Positions 1 to 7,357 of a stretch of DNA of 64,000 nucleotides are shown here, piece after piece. Numbering within the stretch: position 1 is the stretch's first letter; each line of letters starts with the position of its first letter. Location: assembly GCA_003249225.1 (NCBI GenBank), contig QKJQ01000033.1, forward strand, positions 152,269 to 216,268, in the 5' to 3' direction. Under the pieces are notes generated by a model. That model made no database searches, had not been told where the DNA came from, and saw only the letters and a program-made list of their open reading frames with translations. A program made the position numbers and the translations under genes. Source of the stretch: Clostridia bacterium. GTDB lineage: Bacteria; Bacillota; Clostridia; Lachnospirales; Lachnospiraceae.

Positions 1-770
1 AATACATCAATAATTCTGTCTATTGTGTTGGAAGCGCCAACGGTATGAAGCGTTGAAAGAACAAGATGTCCGGTCTCCGCTGCCGTCATGGCAATCTCAA
101 TTGTCTCTAAATCGCGCATCTCACCTATAAATATTACATCCGGTGCTTCACGCATTGCAGCACGAAGAGCATGTCCATAATTCGGTGTATCAATGCTGAT
201 TTCACGTTGGCTGACTATTCCTTTTTTGTGTTTATGAAGAAATTCAATCGGATCTTCCAGGGTGAGTATATGGCAGTTCCTTTCTTTATTAATGGCATCA
301 ATGATATAAGATAAGGTCGTACTTTTGCCACTTCCTGCTGTACCGGTCACAAGTACCAGTCCTTTTTGTTCTTTTGACAGATTCAATACTTTTTCTGGTA
401 TACGCATCGTCTCTATCGGAGGCAGATCAAATGTAACATAACGCATTACCGCGCTCCAGGCACCTCTTTGTTTGAATACATTCGTCCTGAACCTGCCGAC
501 ACCTTTGATTGACATGGCAAAGTCATCATCTCCGCCATCACGAAGGTTGATCGGACGATTGTCTGCGATCTCATACATGCGGTTCAACAACTCCAAGGTA
601 TGAGGAGGTAAAAGTATGTCACCTTCCTGCCGTTCAATCTCACCATTGATCTTAAAGGAAATTGGCTGTCCTACAACAAAGAAAACATCAGATGCTTTTT
701 TATCGACTGCCTTTTTCAAAATTTCTTCAAGTTTATGTGATATAATTGTTTCGCTTTTTACTGAATCCAT
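1..770 (-). CDS. pilT: Type IV pilus retraction ATPase PilT (3' end outside window)
   Basis: Hexameric secretion ATPase that powers pilus retraction at the cytoplasmic face of the pilus base. About 256 codons are present and the C-terminus runs off the left edge. Visible in order: an N-terminal PAS-like region (SDVFFVVGQP), Walker A GTAGSGKST, Asp box LTLEDPIEF, Walker B region VIFIGEMRD and His box TGHLVLSTLHT, all typical of PilT. ATG at 768-770 follows a GGGAGG ribosome site. It is the last visible gene of the pilus operon, 25 bases after the preceding stop. PilB also belongs to this ATPase family, but no PilB-type N-terminal domain is present. The family call is firm; retraction as its role is from family knowledge. 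Confidence 0.93.
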   Translation of the reverse strand, partial: MDSVKSETIISHKLEEILKKAVDKKASDVFFVVGQPISFKINGEIERQEGDILLPPHTLELLNRMYEIADNRPINLRDGGDDDFAMSIKGVGRFRTNVFKQRGAWSAVMRYVTFDLPPIETMRIPEKVLNLSKEQKGLVLVTGTAGSGKSTTLSYIIDAINKERNCHILTLEDPIEFLHKHKKGIVSQREISIDTPNYGHALRAAMREAPDVIFIGEMRDLETIEIAMTAAETGHLVLSTLHTVGASNTIDRIIDV

Positions 771-795
771 GATATACCTCCCGATTTTGTCAAAA

Positions 796-1287
796 TTATT
801 CGGTAACAATGCCATCCCATAAATCTACTTCATTGGAATCAAACACATCATCCGAAAGGTTAATAACTCTCCAGCTTATAATTTTCAAGTTAGATACATC
901 ATTTTGACTATAATCGACCGAAAGACATACATTTATATCTTTATTATAGTCCAATGACACACTATATGTCAAGTAGTCTGAAAAAACATCGTAATAAACA
1001 TCATCACTAATCTCCGGCTGACTTGCTATTACATCCATGGCCGGTTTCTGTACTCCCTGTGCCTGTAAATCTGATATTACGTTTTGTATGTTATTATAAA
1101 TCACTTCCGCTCTGGTATCCGCATTATAATATGCTTCTACAGCTTCCTGTGTCTTCTGTGCAAGTTTTAACTCATGATAAGACGAACGAATGGATAATAC
1201 TGCAAAAATGGACAACGAAAAAACGACCAGAAGCAGTATGATCGAGGCTCCTCCAATATTCATATGATATTCTTTGTTCTTTTTCAT
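796..1287 (-). CDS. Pilus-operon membrane protein, minor pilin-like
   Basis: A 163-residue protein with one N-terminal membrane segment (about residues 10-32, starting MNIGGASIILLLVVF) followed by an extracytoplasmic domain. Similar small proteins beginning MNIGGAS occur in Lachnospiraceae type IV pilus operons, and the layout resembles PilX-type minor pilins or assembly factors. The internal ATG at 1285-1287 is chosen over an upstream in-frame codon because it directly precedes the hydrophobic segment and has a purine-rich AGGAATGGGGA leader. No canonical G|FTLIE prepilin cleavage motif is visible, so processing is uncertain. It sits 134 bases after the previous gene and just before pilT. 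Specific function unknown. Confidence 0.7.
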   Translation of the reverse strand: MKKNKEYHMNIGGASIILLLVVFSLSIFAVLSIRSSYHELKLAQKTQEAVEAYYNADTRAEVIYNNIQNVISDLQAQGVQKPAMDVIASQPEISDDVYYDVFSDYLTYSVSLDYNKDINVCLSVDYSQNDVSNLKIISWRVINLSDDVFDSNEVDLWDGIVTE

Positions 1288-1421
1288 GTTTTCCCCATTC
1301 CTGCACGTTCTTTGTGCATACCAGGATTCGACAAATATTGATGTAAAAATAAATCTAAACTTTATTTCATTACTCTTTTTCACTATTCTACTTCGATACA
1401 CTATTTCATAATTTAACTAAA

Positions 1422-1913
1422 TTATTCTCTTTGTAAGGTAATCGCAGTATCAAGTGAACAGTAATCTTTTTCAAACTGAATGTTATTATCGCCGTCAAGG
1501 GTAAGTCCATAAAGACTGACAGTACCTTTTAAAATTGTGGAAGTATCTTTTTCAAACAATACGAGAAGCAGGAATTTACCGCCTGACTGTACTTCCTCCC
1601 ATTTTCCATTGTAGTAAATTCCATAAGCAAGTTCTGTGTCCGTATCATAATCCGGCATTCTTACTATGCCACTTTTATTACATATCGTAAGAATTGCATC
1701 TTCCGCAGTTGTTGAAGCTGCACCCTTCCAGACTTCCGCAACACTTTCTGTAAGAACGGCAGCTTTGCTTGTATTAACAGCTTCACCCTGAAGAAAATCC
1801 GCAGCAAGAAACATTCGCAGAATATATACACTGATTACTGCAAAAACACCTACTACAATAACAATTTCTAATAAAGTCCCCCGAAAGGAACGTGTTTTTT
1901 CTTCTGTTTTCAC
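1422..1913 (-). CDS. Prepilin-like protein with degenerate class III signal
   Basis: A 163-residue protein whose N-terminus, RGTLLEIVIVVGVFAV, resembles a type IV prepilin leader and hydrophobic helix, followed by a soluble domain. The conserved glutamate falls at +4 if cleavage follows the glycine and at +5 only if it follows the arginine, so the site is not canonical. GTG start at 1911-1913 preceded by GGAGG, and that ribosome site overlaps the stop of the upstream gene, indicating translational coupling. Likely a minor pilin of the same operon. No residue-level evidence for a specific role. Confidence 0.72.
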   Translation of the reverse strand: MKTEEKTRSFRGTLLEIVIVVGVFAVISVYILRMFLAADFLQGEAVNTSKAAVLTESVAEVWKGAASTTAEDAILTICNKSGIVRMPDYDTDTELAYGIYYNGKWEEVQSGGKFLLLVLFEKDTSTILKGTVSLYGLTLDGDNNIQFEKDYCSLDTAITLQRE

Positions 1914-1916
1914 CCG

Positions 1917-2399
1917 TTACCTCCCAGTCCTTAAAGTCAATATAAGATTTTCAGTTTCTCCGGCATTATTTTCAGCCGTTAATGTCAGGGTATTCTCGTT
2001 TAGTTCCATTGTATAGCCTGCAATTTCAATCATTTCAAAACCATAATTTAGTTCAAAATCAGCACCTTCATCACGAAGATGTTCACACAGATATCCATTA
2101 TAATAGTATATCAAAGTTTCATACTTCATATCCTCTGACATATAACCAAGAGCTAACACCTCGACTCCATCTTTTTCGAACATTGTTACTGAATCATAAG
2201 TCTCATTCTGTCTTACTTTTGTCGCGACATAATTTAAAGAAGTACGAAGTTCAAAATTATTGTCATTTGCCAAAACAACATTTTGATAAACACGTACCCC
2301 TATATTCGATAAAATTAAAGCTGCAACCGCAAATGCACCCAAGATTAAAATCGTACTGATAAATGTCACCCACCAGGTACGTCTTTCTTTCTTTTCCAT
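1917..2399 (-). CDS. DUF4860-like pilus-operon protein
   Basis: A 160-residue protein with an N-terminal membrane helix (about residues 9-33) and a following domain containing LRTSLNYVATKVRQNE, a pattern I associate with DUF4860 proteins of clostridial pilus operons. The ATG at 2397-2399 is chosen because GGAGG lies five bases upstream, inside the longer reading frame. It overlaps regulatory sequence of the next gene by a few bases, so the two are probably coupled. It may act as a pseudopilin or assembly subunit. Family assignment is from recognition of the pattern only. Confidence 0.68.
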   Translation of the reverse strand: MEKKERRTWWVTFISTILILGAFAVAALILSNIGVRVYQNVVLANDNNFELRTSLNYVATKVRQNETYDSVTMFEKDGVEVLALGYMSEDMKYETLIYYYNGYLCEHLRDEGADFELNYGFEMIEIAGYTMELNENTLTLTAENNAGETENLILTLRTGR

Positions 2400-2437
2400 C
2401 ACTGCCTCCATTTCCTGTATGATGTCACTTTTAATAT

Positions 2438-2767
2438 TTACTGATTCCGACTATACACAGCAATATCCGGCATGACATTATCAGCCCAGCAGTCATAATA
2501 AACAAAATATTTATCGGTATCAATGACAAGATAATAATTTTCTTCCAGATAAGTGATATCTGCAGGATATCTCCCTTCATTGGCATAGCATTGAATCACT
2601 GCTTTTTTTAATGATTGTTCTGTCAGGATCCTGCTCTGCTCATCGTTGATCATGGAAAAACGGCTCACACCAAATACAAGTATAAAGATCAACGCTCCCA
2701 AAATTATAGCAGGCAATAACACCGATTTCCATATGTACCTGGAACGCTTCTGCTTGAAATTCTTCAA
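2438..2767 (-). CDS. Small pseudopilin-like membrane protein
   Basis: A 109-residue protein with a single N-terminal membrane helix (about residues 13-37) and a short outer domain with LKKAVIQCYANEGRYPAD, reminiscent of the conserved helix and YP turn of GspG/PilE-type pseudopilins. The only start that keeps the helix is TTG at 2765-2767, preceded by AAAGGGTGA. Two cysteines lie in the outer domain (ICQCY region and DCWAD), so a disulfide is possible. It lies 21 bases after pilC, in the same transcription unit. Function inferred from context. Confidence 0.65.
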   Translation of the reverse strand: MKNFKQKRSRYIWKSVLLPAIILGALIFILVFGVSRFSMINDEQSRILTEQSLKKAVIQCYANEGRYPADITYLEENYYLVIDTDKYFVYYDCWADNVMPDIAVYSRNQ

Positions 2768-2788
2768 AATGATTCACCCTTTCCGTAC

Positions 2789-3847
2789 TCAGCCAATGGA
2801 CGAGATCATACTAACCAGTGGTAACATAACAGATAATAATACCGCTCCTACAAGAAGTGAAAGTACAACGACCATAATAGTTTCAATCATGGATGAGATT
2901 TTATTCAGAGACGCCGTAGTACTTTGATTATACTGCTCGCTAAGTTTTGTAAAGATCACATCGGTAGCACCGCTCTTCGTTGCAACACTCAGCATTCTGC
3001 CTTCCATACCAACAATAAGTTTTGTTTCACGTAAAGCCTCATCAAGTGGTTTATGCGCTTCATAGAGTTCTTTACAATTGCTGATTTTTTCTTTGATCTC
3101 TGTATTTTCTGTTGATTCCTGTGCAAGATCCAGTGCATCTGTTATATTCATACCACTCGATATCATTAATGACATCGAAGACAGGAATTTACCAATTGCT
3201 ATCTTTACCGATAACTTTTTCGTAAGGCTGAAATTCACAAGAAATTTTTTGATGGTACGTTCACCTACCTTGGTCTGATACCACAAAATCACTAAAAGGA
3301 TAAAAAACAAGATGGCACAAGTTACAATTGCAATGATCCTACCCGCACTCATGCCAAAGGACATCATGCTTTCCGTGGCCGCAGCAACGTCTGTGCTTAG
3401 TTCACGGAACATGTTCTCAAACAAAGGTAATATCTTCCATACTAATACTAATAAAATTACTGCCATCATTGAAAAAAGAACGACAGGATAGGCCACTGCG
3501 CTCTTAATACTGGCAGCCACCATGCTTTCTCTCTCATAGTATGCACTAAGAGAACGAAGAACCTCTTCTAATTTTCCTGTTGTTTCTCCTACGCGAATCA
3601 TATATACCATATAATCAGGAAATGCTTCTGACTGCTTACATGCAACATGCAACGGAAGATTTTCTTTTAAAGCGTCATCAACCCGTTTTAGTACTTCCTT
3701 TGTCGCTTTATCATCCATCTCACTATACAAAATGTAAGTACCTTCGTAAATCGGAATGCCGCCATTCAATAGCATCGCAAGCTGATCACAAAAAACAGCA
3801 ATTTCATCTGCAGATAATTTTTTCCCGCCTTTTGCTTCGTTATTCAT
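2789..3847 (-). CDS. pilC: Type IV pilus inner-membrane platform protein PilC/GspF
   Basis: Polytopic platform protein that couples the assembly ATPases to pilin insertion. At 352 residues it is near the usual 350-400. Visible features are two T2SSF-type repeats, each a cytoplasmic helical domain followed by membrane helices: residues about 10-130 with helix AYPVVLFSMMAVILLVLVW, a second helix ILFFILLVILWYQ, then a second repeat (FLSSMSLMISSGMNITDAL) and a C-terminal helix. The ATG at 3845-3847 is chosen because AAGGAG lies upstream inside the longer frame (start at 3871 lacks this). First gene of the operon, behind the promoter at 3902-3930. No pilB, pilin peptidase or pilM is in view. Confidence 0.9.
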   Translation of the reverse strand: MNNEAKGGKKLSADEIAVFCDQLAMLLNGGIPIYEGTYILYSEMDDKATKEVLKRVDDALKENLPLHVACKQSEAFPDYMVYMIRVGETTGKLEEVLRSLSAYYERESMVAASIKSAVAYPVVLFSMMAVILLVLVWKILPLFENMFRELSTDVAAATESMMSFGMSAGRIIAIVTCAILFFILLVILWYQTKVGERTIKKFLVNFSLTKKLSVKIAIGKFLSSMSLMISSGMNITDALDLAQESTENTEIKEKISNCKELYEAHKPLDEALRETKLIVGMEGRMLSVATKSGATDVIFTKLSEQYNQSTTASLNKISSMIETIMVVVLSLLVGAVLLSVMLPLVSMISSIG

Positions 3848-3901
3848 GCTACTCCTTCCCGTATTTTTCATATTCGAATACTCTGCTTCTTTATTACGCT
3901 C

Positions 3902-3930
3902 ATTATAGCGTAATATTTTGTAAAAGTAAA
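3902..3930 (-). promoter_or_regulatory. Predicted sigma-A promoter of the pilus operon
   Basis: On the minus strand TTTACT (3925-3930), a 17-base spacer and a perfect TATAAT (3902-3907) lie 55 bases upstream of the pilC start, directly after the upstream terminator. A 7-bp inverted repeat (ATTACGC/GCGTAAT, 3893-3914) encloses the -10 box and could be a repressor site. Confidence 0.68.
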
Positions 3931-3931
3931 G

Positions 3932-3960
3932 AAAAAGGCATCCAATGGATACCTTTTTCC
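3932..3960 (-). terminator. Rho-independent terminator after the GGGtGRT gene
   Basis: Minus-strand hairpin AAGGTATCC-ATT-GGATGCCTT with one G-U pair, followed by a U run. It separates the 4025-5740 operon from the pilus operon. Confidence 0.8.
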
Positions 3961-4024
3961 TAATTATATTACAATAATATAGTATTTTTAATAAGTATTA
4001 CTCTGATCTGCTGAAGTAAACTAA

Positions 4025-5035
4025 TTAGAATTTACCTGCTTCAGATGCTTCCTGAATTGCTACAGCCACTGCAACGGTAGCACCAACCATAGGATTGTTA
4101 CCCATTCCGATCAGACCCATCATTTCAACATGAGCAGGAACAGAAGAAGAACCAGCGAACTGTGCATCAGAGTGCATACGACCCATAGTATCTGTCATAC
4201 CATAAGATGCAGGACCTGCCGCCATATTATCAGGATGAAGCGTTCTTCCTGTACCACCACCGGATGCTACGGAGAAATATTTCTTTCCCTGTTCAAGACG
4301 TTCTTTTTTGTAGGTACCTGCAACCGGATGCTGGAATCTGGTAGGGTTTGTTGAGTTACCAGTGATAGATACATCAACGTTCTCTCTATGCATGATAGCA
4401 ACACCTTCGCAAACATCATTAGCGCCATAGCAGTTAACTTTTGCGCGAAGACCTTCTGAGTATGCTTTTCTGTATACTTCAGTTACTTCATTTGTATAAG
4501 GATCGTATTTTGTCTCAACGAATGTGAAGCCATTGATTCTTGAGATGATGAGTGCTGCATCTTTACCAAGACCATTCAGGATAACACGAAGCGGTTTCTT
4601 ACGTACGCGGTTTGCTTTTTCTGCAATACCAATAGCACCTTCTGCAGCTGCAAAAGACTCATGTCCTGCAAGGAATGCAAAACATTCTGTTTCTTCTTCA
4701 AGAAGCATCTTTCCAAGGTTACCATGTCCGATACCAACTTTTCTTGTATCAGCTACTGATCCCGGAATACAGAAAGCCTGTAAACCTTCTCCGATTGCTG
4801 CTGCTGCATCCGCTGCTCTTCTGCAGTCTTTCTTGATTGCGATTGCAGCGCCAACAATATATGACCAGCACGCATTCTCAAATGCGATCGGCTGGATCTT
4901 CTTAACCTGCTCGTATACATCAAGTCCTGCATCTTTACAGATTTTTTCTGCTTCTTCAATGGAAGCAATTCCGTAGCTGTTGAGTACAGAATTGATTTTA
5001 TCTATTCTTCTTTCATATGATTCAAACAAAGGCAT
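4025..5035 (-). CDS. GGGtGRT protein (uncharacterised, Fe-S-scaffold partner)
   Basis: A 336-residue soluble protein of the family named after its glycine-rich motif, seen here as SGGGTGRTLHPDN at about residues 257-269. Further conserved-looking segments are AFLAGHESFAAAEGA and GMGNNPMVGATVAVAVA near the C-terminus. No signal peptide or membrane helix. The start has AGGAGG eight bases upstream. It lies 12 bases after the NifU-like gene, and the pairing of these two families is a recurrent arrangement in anaerobes, so they probably work as one complex or pathway. The biochemical role is not established to my knowledge; a nucleotide or cofactor function is only a guess from the glycine loop. 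Confidence 0.85.
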   Translation of the reverse strand: MPLFESYERRIDKINSVLNSYGIASIEEAEKICKDAGLDVYEQVKKIQPIAFENACWSYIVGAAIAIKKDCRRAADAAAAIGEGLQAFCIPGSVADTRKVGIGHGNLGKMLLEEETECFAFLAGHESFAAAEGAIGIAEKANRVRKKPLRVILNGLGKDAALIISRINGFTFVETKYDPYTNEVTEVYRKAYSEGLRAKVNCYGANDVCEGVAIMHRENVDVSITGNSTNPTRFQHPVAGTYKKERLEQGKKYFSVASGGGTGRTLHPDNMAAGPASYGMTDTMGRMHSDAQFAGSSSVPAHVEMMGLIGMGNNPMVGATVAVAVAIQEASEAGKF

Positions 5036-5047
5036 GTTAGTTTCCTC

Positions 5048-5740
5048 CTATTCCTTTCTCGGGTCAATGATTTTTACAGCATCTTCTACACGGCCATACT
5101 GACCTTTGGATTTTTCATATGCTGTTGTTGGATCATCACCCTTCTTGATGAAGTCCGTCATCTTACCAAGGCTTACGAACTGATAACCAATGATCTGGTC
5201 TTCTGCATCAAGAGCAATACCTGTAACATAACCTTCTGCCATTTCAAGGTAACGTGGTCCTTTTTTCAGTGTTCCATACATAGTACCAACCTGGCTGCGG
5301 AGTCCTTTGCCAAGATCTTCAAGACCGGCACCGATCGGAAGTCCATCTTCGGAAAATGCACTCTGTGTACGTCCATAGATAATCTGTAATGCTAATTCTC
5401 TCATTGCTGTATTGATAGCATCACAAACAAGGTCAGTATTCATTGCTTCTAAAACAGTAAGACCCGGAAGGATCTCCGCTGCCATAGCTGCAGAATGTGT
5501 CATACCAGAACATCCGATTGTCTCTACAAGAGCCTCCTGGATAATACCTTCTTTTACATTCAAGGTCAGCTTACATGCGCCCTGCTGAGGTGCACACCAG
5601 CCAACGCCGTGTGTTAAGCCTGAAATATCTGTTACATTTTTCACCTGAATCCATTTTGCTTCCTCCGGAATCGGTGCTGCGCCATGTTTTACGCCCTGAG
5701 TAACAGGACACATCATCTCTACTTCATGTGAATAAATCAT
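5048..5740 (-). CDS. NifU-like iron-sulfur scaffold protein
   Basis: A 230-residue protein annotated in related genomes as an Fe-S cluster assembly scaffold. Cysteines lie in CPVTQGVKHG (residue 11), GWCAPQQGACKL (about 48 and 55) and ETIGCSGMTHSAAMAAE (about 74); the last resembles the IscU/NifU GC-S-S element. AAAGGAG lies seven bases before the ATG. First gene of a two-gene operon with the GGGtGRT gene. It is longer than IscU (about 130 residues), and no SufS/NifS or ferredoxin gene is nearby, so general Fe-S assembly is doubtful and a dedicated role with its partner is likelier. Confidence 0.8.
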   Translation of the reverse strand: MIYSHEVEMMCPVTQGVKHGAAPIPEEAKWIQVKNVTDISGLTHGVGWCAPQQGACKLTLNVKEGIIQEALVETIGCSGMTHSAAMAAEILPGLTVLEAMNTDLVCDAINTAMRELALQIIYGRTQSAFSEDGLPIGAGLEDLGKGLRSQVGTMYGTLKKGPRYLEMAEGYVTGIALDAEDQIIGYQFVSLGKMTDFIKKGDDPTTAYEKSKGQYGRVEDAVKIIDPRKE

Positions 5741-6056
5741 GTAATAACTCCTTTCGAACGTTAATAATACTCATATGTCCGCTATATGAAATAACCGATT
5801 ATTTCATGGGACGAGAGCAGATAAAATAGGTCATCCCACTGCTCACTTATGCTATTCTCTCACAAAACATTGATTTAGTCCATACCTATTTTGTGTTTTT
5901 TCTATTTTGTTAATAATTTAACATCAAGTTTACATGCTGCCTTATTTTTTGCAGGCAGCACATTAAAAAACGTAATTCCCGAAAGAATTACGTTTTTCTA
6001 TCCATTGATTATTAAAAACTTTCTTATAGTTCCATGACATTTAGCATCACTGCTTG
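5741..6056. other. 316-base intergenic region with three inverted repeats
   Basis: Holds the promoter and leader of the NifU-like gene. A perfect 9-bp inverted repeat with a four-base centre (ATGAAATAA/TTATTTCAT) is at 5786-5807 in the leader; TGCTGCC/GGCAGCA is at 5935-5960; the terminator of the neighbouring secreted-protein gene is at 5965-5997. A weak promoter candidate (TTGATG, 17 bases, TAGAAA) lies at 5899-5927 on the minus strand. No coding sequence seen. Confidence 0.6.
5965..5997 (-). terminator. Terminator after the 6057 secreted-protein gene
   Basis: Stem of 13 bp (AAAAACGTAATTC/GAATTACGTTTTT) with a six-base loop and a U run on the minus strand, 60 bases after the stop codon. 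The symmetric A and T runs would also allow termination on the plus strand. Confidence 0.82.
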
Positions 6057-7259
6057 TTATCTGTCTACGTTAATGGTTGCATACTGAGACGGCAGAACAA
6101 GGTCAATGTATTTAGCGGCATTTGCTGTAGTCCCGGCTAACCTTACATAGATAATGGCTCCATCCGGAACGGAATTTGCACTAAATTTCTTTAATGTTGA
6201 GGTTTTGATTGTTTTCCATGAAACCGAACTCATATCTTCAATATCTGTTCCGTCTTTACTTATCAAATATTCGTATACAACCGTTGAGGATGCTTTCGGA
6301 AACTGAAGTACCAGTTTACTGTCTTCATAATAATATGTTACATCCTTTGTACTGTCACCAATGACCGGCGGTCCTGACTGCCTCGGAATAACAAGAGCTG
6401 TTGTTTTTGAATACGGACTCGAACTTGTTGCTGCTTTTCGTATCAGCAATGTCGTAGCAGTACCTGCACCAGAATACAGACTTTCGGGAGCCAGATCAGC
6501 CACTGTCATATTTTTATCACAATCAATCCATAGGTCCTTTTCTTCATCATAGTATTCCATGGAAGCAGTCGTGTTAATGACCAAACTCTTAATGTTTACT
6601 TTAAGACTCGGTGCACTGCCTCTTGCTGTAATTGATACTGTCACTTCTTTGCTTGATCTGATTCCAACATCCTCACCATACCCGTTTTCAGAGGTTGTTC
6701 GGATAATTATTTTCGTAGCTGTCACACGGTATGAATCGATAGTATCCAAAAACTCCAAATAGGAATCAGAATCCATTTCATAACTTACTGTATGCCATGT
6801 ATAGTCTGTGACATTTCTCCATTGAAACGTAGCAGAATCACCTATGTTAGTGAATGTAAAATCTCCATCTACTTTATTGAACACAGCTTTAAAGCTTGTG
6901 TTCTGTGCAGGTAAAACTACGGTAAGAATTGTTTTTACGGTATCTCCCTTAAAATAAATCGTTGTACTGCTGCTGGTTGAAATCCAAGAAATGTCCATAA
7001 CATATTCATTATTTGAATTTACGTCCGCTTCAACTTCATACCACGTCGATTTGTCAAGTGAGTAATAAACAATGGTATTATTATTCTTCTGAACATTCAT
7101 ATACAATGTATCATAATTAATTGTCCCAACCGTTACCGCGGTAGCACTGCTCTCAGTATCAGCCCATACTGTTTTGGGTGTTGTTCCGATCAATATAAAA
7201 CATAAAAACATTCCAAAGAACACGATTATCTGTTTTAATCTCATTTTTTTGTTTTGCAT
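6057..7259 (-). CDS. Secreted protein, shorter paralog of the neighbouring surface protein
   Basis: A 400-residue exported protein with a signal peptide (about residues 1-34, ending near TVWAD) and no recognised enzyme motif. It shares its architecture with the upstream gene: an N-terminal unit with YYSLDKSTWYEVEA and FKGD, then LPAQNTSFKAVFN, then a WR...W segment, then ENGYGEDVGIRSSKEVTVSI and further beta-strand-rich units. The start at 7257-7259 has GAGGG just upstream; the longer frame needs a TTG lying before that ribosome site. No sortase motif or S-layer domain seen. Likely an envelope or extracellular beta-sandwich protein; function unknown. Confidence 0.75.
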   Translation of the reverse strand: MQNKKMRLKQIIVFFGMFLCFILIGTTPKTVWADTESSATAVTVGTINYDTLYMNVQKNNNTIVYYSLDKSTWYEVEADVNSNNEYVMDISWISTSSSTTIYFKGDTVKTILTVVLPAQNTSFKAVFNKVDGDFTFTNIGDSATFQWRNVTDYTWHTVSYEMDSDSYLEFLDTIDSYRVTATKIIIRTTSENGYGEDVGIRSSKEVTVSITARGSAPSLKVNIKSLVINTTASMEYYDEEKDLWIDCDKNMTVADLAPESLYSGAGTATTLLIRKAATSSSPYSKTTALVIPRQSGPPVIGDSTKDVTYYYEDSKLVLQFPKASSTVVYEYLISKDGTDIEDMSSVSWKTIKTSTLKKFSANSVPDGAIIYVRLAGTTANAAKYIDLVLPSQYATINVDR

Positions 7260-7357
7260 AATCCCTCGCAATCTGCTGTTTTATCGTACAGCCTCTCTGA
7301 CAATACTATTTGTCATTGTCTTTACTTTCCTTAGTATGTATCATTCATCACCCTGCA

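Noticed and set aside
5935..5960. Second terminator in the 5741-6056 gap
   Set aside because: The TGCTGCC/GGCAGCA stem has its T run in the loop, not after the stem, on both strands.
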